From assembly GCA_015485715.1 (NCBI GenBank), contig WFTA01000048.1, forward strand, positions 1 through 9,915: a stretch of DNA of 9,915 bases, written 5' to 3'. The DNA is from Patescibacteria group bacterium. Lineage in GTDB: Bacteria; Patescibacteriota; Patescibacteriia; WFTA01; S139-112. A program made the translations under genes and the position numbers. The notes under the pieces are model-generated. The model saw only the letters and a program-made list of their open reading frames with translations, had not been told where the DNA came from and searched no databases. Positions 6,200-9,915 of this stretch are shown piece by piece; the stretch's first letter is position 1; every line of letters starts with the position of its first letter.

Positions 6200-6222
6200 G
6201 GGTACCCCGATGCATATCGGGG
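6200..6222. repeat. Nested palindromes GGGTACCC and CCCCGAT-GCAT-ATCGGGG
   Basis: GGGTACCC (6200-6207) overlaps a 7-bp perfect inverted repeat (6205-6211 with 6216-6222, loop GCAT). The second palindrome ends exactly where the 3' tRNA-Ala fragment begins (6223). A further GGGGTA at 6176-6181 can pair with TACCCC at 6203-6208. The GC-rich palindromes stand out from the surrounding A/T DNA. No function can be read from them. Confidence 0.6.
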
Positions 6223-6329
6223 CGAATCCGCTCAGGTCCACAAATTGTTTACAACTTTTAATTTACTTTTCCTTTCATTCCTTTAATTTAAATATGGAAT
6301 TTATATATACTTAAGAGGGTGGCAAACAT

Positions 6330-6359
6330 AAATCCTAAATTCTAAATACCAAATTCTAA
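6330..6359 (-). repeat. Short fragment of the dispersed AT-rich repeat, minus orientation
   Basis: AAATCCTAAATTCTAAATAC and the next ten bases are the reverse complement of the TTTAGAATTT/GTATTTAG part of the block at 5800-5866. With that block it brackets the tRNA-Ala region in opposite orientations. Confidence 0.65.
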
Positions 6360-6397
6360 CTAATTCAACATTTTATTTTGGTAAATAAAATATTTAT

Positions 6398-6985
6398 ATG
6401 ATAATTACTTATTTTCATAACTTGTTAAAAAATAATAAATATCTCAATAAAATATTGACAGATAGGGCAAAAGATATTGCAGAGAAAATATCTTTTTTCA
6501 TTTCTCCTCAAGATAAAGTTTTAGATATTGGATGCGGGACCTGCCATGTATCCAAAGAACTAATAGATAAAGGCTACAGTGTAACCTCTTTGGATATTAG
6601 AGATTTAAGTTTCATCTCTTCTATCCAGCCTGTTATTTATAACGGCAGGGATATACCTTTTTTAGACAAAGAATTTGACATAGCCCTTCTTATTTGTTTG
6701 CTTCATCATACTCCTGAGCCAGAAGATATTTTGAAAGAGGCAGGACGAGTTGCAAGGAAATTGGTGGTAATGGAGGATATATACACAAATATTTTGAACA
6801 AGTATATTACATTTGCTATAGACAGTGTTTTAAATTTTGAGTTTTTTGGGCATCCACACACGAACAAGACTGATAAAGAGTGGAAAAAAATTTTTACTGA
6901 TTTAGGCTTCAGATTGGAGAAGGCAGAGTATCACAAATCACATATATTTCTTCGCCATGCAACTTATTATTTATTTGTAGATTGA
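6398..6985 (+). CDS. Class I SAM-dependent methyltransferase (Methyltransf_11/UbiE-like fold)
   Basis: This 195-residue cytoplasmic protein has one Rossmann-like methyltransferase domain. Motif I is KVLDIGCGTC (40-49), the SAM-binding glycine loop. SLDIRD (64-69) ends strand 2 with the ribose-binding acidic D66. The DIALLICLLHHT region is motif IV/V-like, and PEPEDILKEAGRVA is the following helix. The C-terminal part (about 125-195) carries the variable substrate region with FFGHPHTNKTDKEWKKIF. There is no signal peptide or membrane helix. The substrate cannot be deduced. Its position upstream of a glycosyltransferase and asparagine synthase suggests modification of a sugar or lipid intermediate, which is inference. 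ATG 6398 lacks a Shine-Dalgarno site. The 47-base gap to the next gene contains a possible promoter. Confidence 0.85.
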   Translation: MIITYFHNLLKNNKYLNKILTDRAKDIAEKISFFISPQDKVLDIGCGTCHVSKELIDKGYSVTSLDIRDLSFISSIQPVIYNGRDIPFLDKEFDIALLICLLHHTPEPEDILKEAGRVARKLVVMEDIYTNILNKYITFAIDSVLNFEFFGHPHTNKTDKEWKKIFTDLGFRLEKAEYHKSHIFLRHATYYLFVD

Positions 6986-7013
6986 TATATAATTTGATTT
7001 ATACTACTATAAT
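6982..7013 (+). promoter_or_regulatory. Candidate promoter before the glycosyltransferase gene
   Basis: TATAAT at 7008-7013 matches the -10 consensus exactly and predicts a start about 13 nt before the ATG at 7033. TTGATA at 6982-6987 could be a -35 box, but the spacer is 20 bases, longer than ideal. A nearer TTGATT is only 8 bases away. The -10 box is centred in a short dyad (CTAT-A-ATAG). Confidence 0.35.
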
Positions 7014-7032
7014 AGTGTATTGATTTAGATTT

Positions 7033-7989
7033 ATGAAAATATCTGTTGTTATTCCAGTATACAATGAAGAAAAAAACATCCCTATCCTGATAAGCAGGCT
7101 TTTGGGTATTTTGAAAGAGATCTCTTTCAGTTGGGAGGTTATTTTGGTAGATGACGGCTCTACAGATTCCAGTTTTAAAGCTTTAAAGGCGGCTGCTGAT
7201 AAGGATGAAAGAGTGAAAGTTCTCAGATTTTTACGTAATTTTGGACAAACTCAGGCAATAAGTGCCGGGATAGACAGATCATCAGGCGATGTGATAGTTC
7301 TGATGGATGCTGATTTGGAAAATGATCCTCAAGATATTCCAAATCTTTTGAATAAAATAAGGGAAGGGTATGATGTGGTTTCAGGCTGGCGGCAGGATAG
7401 GTGGAAAGATAAATATTTTACCAGACGTTTTCCTTCCCAGATGGCAAACTGGCTTATTAGCAAAATCAGCAATATTGAGTTGCATGATTTTGGCTGCACT
7501 TTAAAGGCATATAAAAGAGAAGTTTTAAAGCAGGTAAAACTTTATGGTGAAATGCACAGGTTTATACCTGCTCTTGCTGCATGGTATGGATATAAAATTT
7601 GTGAGGTACCTGTCAGATATGAGAAAAGGAAATTCGGCAGGAGTAAATACGGTGTAAGCAGAGTTTTCAGAGTTCTGTTAGATATTTTGTTTTTGAAATT
7701 TTTATTTAAATTTCTACATAGGCCATTGCATTTTTTTGGAGGAGCAGGAATTATATCAGCAGTGTTAGGCGCAGTAGCCGGCCTGCTTGCGCTTTATTTT
7801 AAATTTTCCAAAGCTCATCAAAAAGATTTTATAGAAACACCTCTTCCTGTAATTATGACTATGTTTATCCTTTTGGGAGCTGTGTTTATTCTTATGGGAA
7901 TTTTGGCTGAGCTTTTAATAAGAGTTTACTTTGAAGGGCAGGACAAGAAAAATTATTTGGTAAGAGAAGAGCTAAATTTTAAGGATTAA
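7033..7989 (+). CDS. Polyprenyl-phosphate glycosyltransferase, GT2 (GtrB/DPM1-like)
   Basis: The 318-residue protein has a GT-A catalytic domain (1-220) and two C-terminal membrane helices at about 235-258 and 271-295. Such enzymes transfer a sugar from a nucleotide donor to undecaprenyl or dolichyl-like phosphate on the cytoplasmic face. Signatures are VVIPVYNEE (5-13), ILVDDGSTD (37-45), RNFGQTQAISAGID (68-81), MDADLENDPQDIP (91-103, metal-binding D92/D94), and RKFGRSKYG (199-207), which is characteristic of this family. Canonical members often read DADLQ(D)DP; here N97 replaces a common D. The asparagine synthase gene starts 9 nt downstream, so the two are probably one transcript. The product may prime sugar addition to a cell-surface glycan. 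The donor sugar is unknown. Confidence 0.92.
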   Translation: MKISVVIPVYNEEKNIPILISRLLGILKEISFSWEVILVDDGSTDSSFKALKAAADKDERVKVLRFLRNFGQTQAISAGIDRSSGDVIVLMDADLENDPQDIPNLLNKIREGYDVVSGWRQDRWKDKYFTRRFPSQMANWLISKISNIELHDFGCTLKAYKREVLKQVKLYGEMHRFIPALAAWYGYKICEVPVRYEKRKFGRSKYGVSRVFRVLLDILFLKFLFKFLHRPLHFFGGAGIISAVLGAVAGLLALYFKFSKAHQKDFIETPLPVIMTMFILLGAVFILMGILAELLIRVYFEGQDKKNYLVREELNFKD

Positions 7990-7998
7990 GTGTATAAT

Positions 7999-9858
7999 AT
8001 GTGTGGGATAGCAGGGATTATAGGAGCAGGGGATGAAAAGATAATACATAAAATGACACAAAGTATTAAGCACAGGGGTCCTGATGAGGACGGATTTTTT
8101 ATTGATGAAAAAAACAAGGTTTTTTTGGGCATGAGGAGATTGTCTATTATAGATCTGAAAGGAGGCAGACAGCCTATATACAATGAAGACAGGAGTATAG
8201 CTGTGCTTTATAATGGGGAAATATATAATTTTCAGGAGCTTAGGAAAGATCTGGAGAGTAAAGGACATAAATTTTACACCAACACAGATACAGAAGTTAT
8301 AGTGCACCTCTATGAAGAGGTGGGAGAGGATTTTGTTTGCAAGCTCAATGGTATGTTTGCTGTTTGTCTATGGGATAAAAATAACCAGAAGCTTATTTTA
8401 GCCAGAGACAGAATGGGGCAAAAGCCGCTTTATTATTTTACCCAGCATAATACACTTTATTTTTCTTCAGAGATAAAAGCTTTACATTTTTTAGCTCAGC
8501 CTATTAGCCCAAAATCTGTGCTTAATTTTGCAGATCAGGGGTATATAGCAGGAGAAAACACTATCTTTAAAGGAATAAAAAAATTGTTGCCCGGCCACCT
8601 ATTAATTTATCAAAAACACAACATTTCCATCAAAAAGTGGTGGCAGCAGGAGAAAGGCTCAGAAGATATGAGCTTAAATGACGCAGAAGAAAGGCTTTCT
8701 GACCTTTTGGAAGATGCAGTGAGGATAAGACTTATAGCTGATGTGCCGCTTGGTGTATTTTTATCCGGTGGTATAGATTCGTCTTTAATTGCTTATTATG
8801 CCCAGAAAAACTCCAAGCAAAAAATCAAAACATTTACTGTCAGGTTTCCTTATAAGTCTTTTGATGAGTCACACTACGCCAGAAAAGCTGCATCTGTTAT
8901 CCAGTCTGAGCATATAGAGGAAGAGGTATCAGGCAGGGAGCTGATAGATATTGTTCAGAATCTTCCTTATCTGTCAGATGAGCCTTTTGCTGATACATCT
9001 TTTATACCTACCTATATTTTATCTAAAAAGACAAGAAAATATGTCAAAGTGGCACTTGGTGGGGATGGAGCAGACGAACTTTTTTGGGGATATCAGACAT
9101 TTTATGCACTTGGATTGTGGAAACTGTTTAGAAAATTGCCGGCAGTAGGTTTAATCAGAAGAATAGCAAATTATATACCTGTCTCTGATAAATATTTTAG
9201 TTTGGGTTTTAAAATCAAAAGAGCACTGCTTAACTTTGAAAAAGATCCATATAATCTGCATTTTAGGTGGTTTTCATCCTTTACTAAAGATGAGATCTTT
9301 AGCCTGTTCTCTCCAGAATTTATATCTTCTGATGAGATTTTAAATTATTTTAATTACTCCTCTTCTTTCCCTCTTGAAGATAGAGATGGGTCTTTAGAGA
9401 ACTTATTTTCCTATCTTTATCAAAATTTTTATCTGCCAGATGATATTTTGATGAAAGTTGATAAAGCATCTATGGCTGTATCTTTGGAAGCAAGAGCTCC
9501 TTTTTTGGATTTTAGAATAGTGAATTTTACCAATATTTTACCTGATGAGTATAAATTTCATAAAAATACTGGCAAGTATATTCTGAAAAAACTTGCAGAA
9601 AAGCATTTTCCTCCAGAACTTGTCTATCGCAAAAAGCATGGCTTTGCAGCTCCTGTAGGTATGTGGCTTAGACATAATTTGCTTGATTTAGCGCAAGATC
9701 TTTTTTCCTTGAAAAATCTTCAAAATAATGGTATTTTCAATACAGAGGTGGTAAGAGATATGTGGTCAAGATTTTTGCAGGGAGATAATTATAGAGAAAG
9801 GCAAATCTGGACATTGTTTATCCTTCTTTTGTATATAAAATTTTTTGATTTAAGATGA
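7999..9858 (+). CDS. asnB: Glutamine-dependent asparagine synthase (AsnB-type amidotransferase)
   Basis: The 619-residue protein has a class II glutamine amidotransferase domain (2-190) and an ATP-dependent synthetase domain (about 230-619). The glutaminase uses the amino-terminal Cys (C2 after Met removal), so ATG 7999 (MCGIAGI) is the only valid start; an upstream in-frame GTG (7990) would bury it. Visible residues are R26-G27, R47, N72-G73-E74 and D97 for glutamine binding, and SGGIDS (256-261) as the pyrophosphatase loop. GGDGADELFWGY (354-365) and the LEARAPFLDFRIV and RKKHGFAAP signatures follow. AAGGA (7981-7985) is a plausible ribosome site. It converts Asp, ATP and Gln to Asn. Beside glycosyltransferases, such proteins may instead amidate a sugar acid. 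The stop overlaps the next start by 4 nt. Confidence 0.94.
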   Translation: MCGIAGIIGAGDEKIIHKMTQSIKHRGPDEDGFFIDEKNKVFLGMRRLSIIDLKGGRQPIYNEDRSIAVLYNGEIYNFQELRKDLESKGHKFYTNTDTEVIVHLYEEVGEDFVCKLNGMFAVCLWDKNNQKLILARDRMGQKPLYYFTQHNTLYFSSEIKALHFLAQPISPKSVLNFADQGYIAGENTIFKGIKKLLPGHLLIYQKHNISIKKWWQQEKGSEDMSLNDAEERLSDLLEDAVRIRLIADVPLGVFLSGGIDSSLIAYYAQKNSKQKIKTFTVRFPYKSFDESHYARKAASVIQSEHIEEEVSGRELIDIVQNLPYLSDEPFADTSFIPTYILSKKTRKYVKVALGGDGADELFWGYQTFYALGLWKLFRKLPAVGLIRRIANYIPVSDKYFSLGFKIKRALLNFEKDPYNLHFRWFSSFTKDEIFSLFSPEFISSDEILNYFNYSSSFPLEDRDGSLENLFSYLYQNFYLPDDILMKVDKASMAVSLEARAPFLDFRIVNFTNILPDEYKFHKNTGKYILKKLAEKHFPPELVYRKKHGFAAPVGMWLRHNLLDLAQDLFSLKNLQNNGIFNTEVVRDMWSRFLQGDNYRERQIWTLFILLLYIKFFDLR

Positions 9859-9915
9859 TTTACCCAGCAAACTACTCATTCCTTGGATATGGAGGAGTGG
9901 TTTTTTCTTTAGAGG
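9855..9915 (+). CDS. Start of an unidentified gene coupled to asnB (partial, cut by window edge)
   Basis: ATG at 9855 overlaps the asparagine synthase TGA in an ATGA arrangement typical of translational coupling. The frame stays open for 20 codons to the window end and begins MIYPANYSFLGYGGVVFSLE. The strand-loop-helix start with GYGG could be the N-terminus of a glycosyltransferase, consistent with the cluster, but 20 residues are not enough to assign a family. Confidence 0.55.
   Translation, partial: MIYPANYSFLGYGGVVFSLE

Larger units (their letters stand above)
6069..6242 (+). pseudogene. Broken second copy of tRNA-Ala, split by about 110 bases in the T-loop region
   Basis: Three segments match the intact tRNA in the right order. 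AGTTGGCTAGAG (6069-6080) equals 5986-5997. AGGTCAGGAG (6102-6111) equals 6017-6026. CGAATCcgCTCAGGTCCACA (6223-6242) matches 6029-6048 at 18 of 20. Spacing between the first two is 33 bases versus 31 in the intact gene. The anticodon arm between them is replaced by a CCGAT-TTATC-ATCGG hairpin. About 111 bases of foreign sequence (6112-6222) lie between the T-stem and T-loop. The 5' acceptor strand and first D-stem half are missing. It cannot make a tRNA. The rest of this 351-base gene-free stretch (6047-6397) holds a repeat fragment and plain A/T DNA. Confidence 0.65.

Noticed and set aside
6071..6286. 71-codon open frame downstream of the tRNA
   Set aside because: It reads through the broken tRNA copy and palindromes, has no ribosome site and no protein-like pattern.
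7972..8307. Minus-strand frames over the start of the asparagine synthase gene
   Set aside because: They are antisense to the essential MCGIAG glutaminase region and show no family motif.
1..9915. Recoded TGA (TGA as Gly or Trp)
   Set aside because: Genes at 5351-5605, 6398-6985 and 7999-9858 end at TGA at the length expected, and tryptophans are encoded by TGG.
1..9915. Defence system, prophage or transposon cargo
   Set aside because: No nuclease-toxin pair, reverse transcriptase, integrase, transposase or phage gene is present. The only mobile-like signs are the tRNA fragments and palindromes.

Overview
The window is AT-rich, uses the standard genetic code (several genes end in TGA, for example at 5603-5605, 6983-6985 and 9856-9858) and has few clear Shine-Dalgarno sites. 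A VirB2/TrbC-like pilin with the layout common in Candidate Phyla Radiation (Patescibacteria) genomes, a secreted SpoIID-domain protein with an Ig-like front domain, and a tiny two-helix membrane protein next to a glycosylation cluster all point to an uncultured CPR-type bacterium. This is inference from gene content; I cannot place it to phylum. TGA stops argue against the TGA=Gly lineages (Absconditabacteria/Gracilibacteria).

Layout. 2-133 is the last 43 codons of an unidentified protein. 134-377 is a non-coding spacer holding an imperfect inverted repeat. 378-3755 is a tight plus-strand block: TatD-family hydrolase, Glu/Leu/Phe/Val-type dehydrogenase (glutamate dehydrogenase), prolipoprotein diacylglyceryl transferase (Lgt) and a VirB2-like pilin. 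Spacing is 37 nt, 3 nt and a 7-nt overlap. Facing it, with one base between stop codons, a minus-strand gene (3757-5250) encodes a secreted Ig-like + SpoIID cell-wall protein. A divergent 84-residue membrane protein follows (5351-5605).

5606-6397 has no protein gene. It carries AT-rich repeats of the same family as the left spacer, one intact tRNA-Ala(UGC) at 5973-6046, two sets of degenerate tRNA-Ala fragments on either side of it, and several short GC-rich palindromes. This is the least ordinary part of the window.

6398-9915 looks like the start or middle of a surface-glycan or glycoconjugate cluster: a small SAM-dependent methyltransferase, a polyprenyl-phosphate glycosyltransferase (GT2) with two C-terminal membrane helices, a full-length glutamine-dependent asparagine synthase, and the first 20 codons of another gene that overlaps the synthase stop (ATGA). 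The last three are closely packed and probably co-transcribed.

I found no CRISPR array, transposase, integrase, phage gene or clear novel defence system. The best candidates for follow-up are the shattered tRNA-Ala copies with palindromes, the dispersed repeat family in opposing orientations, and the SpoIID protein whose proposed catalytic Glu position is not conserved in the usual place.
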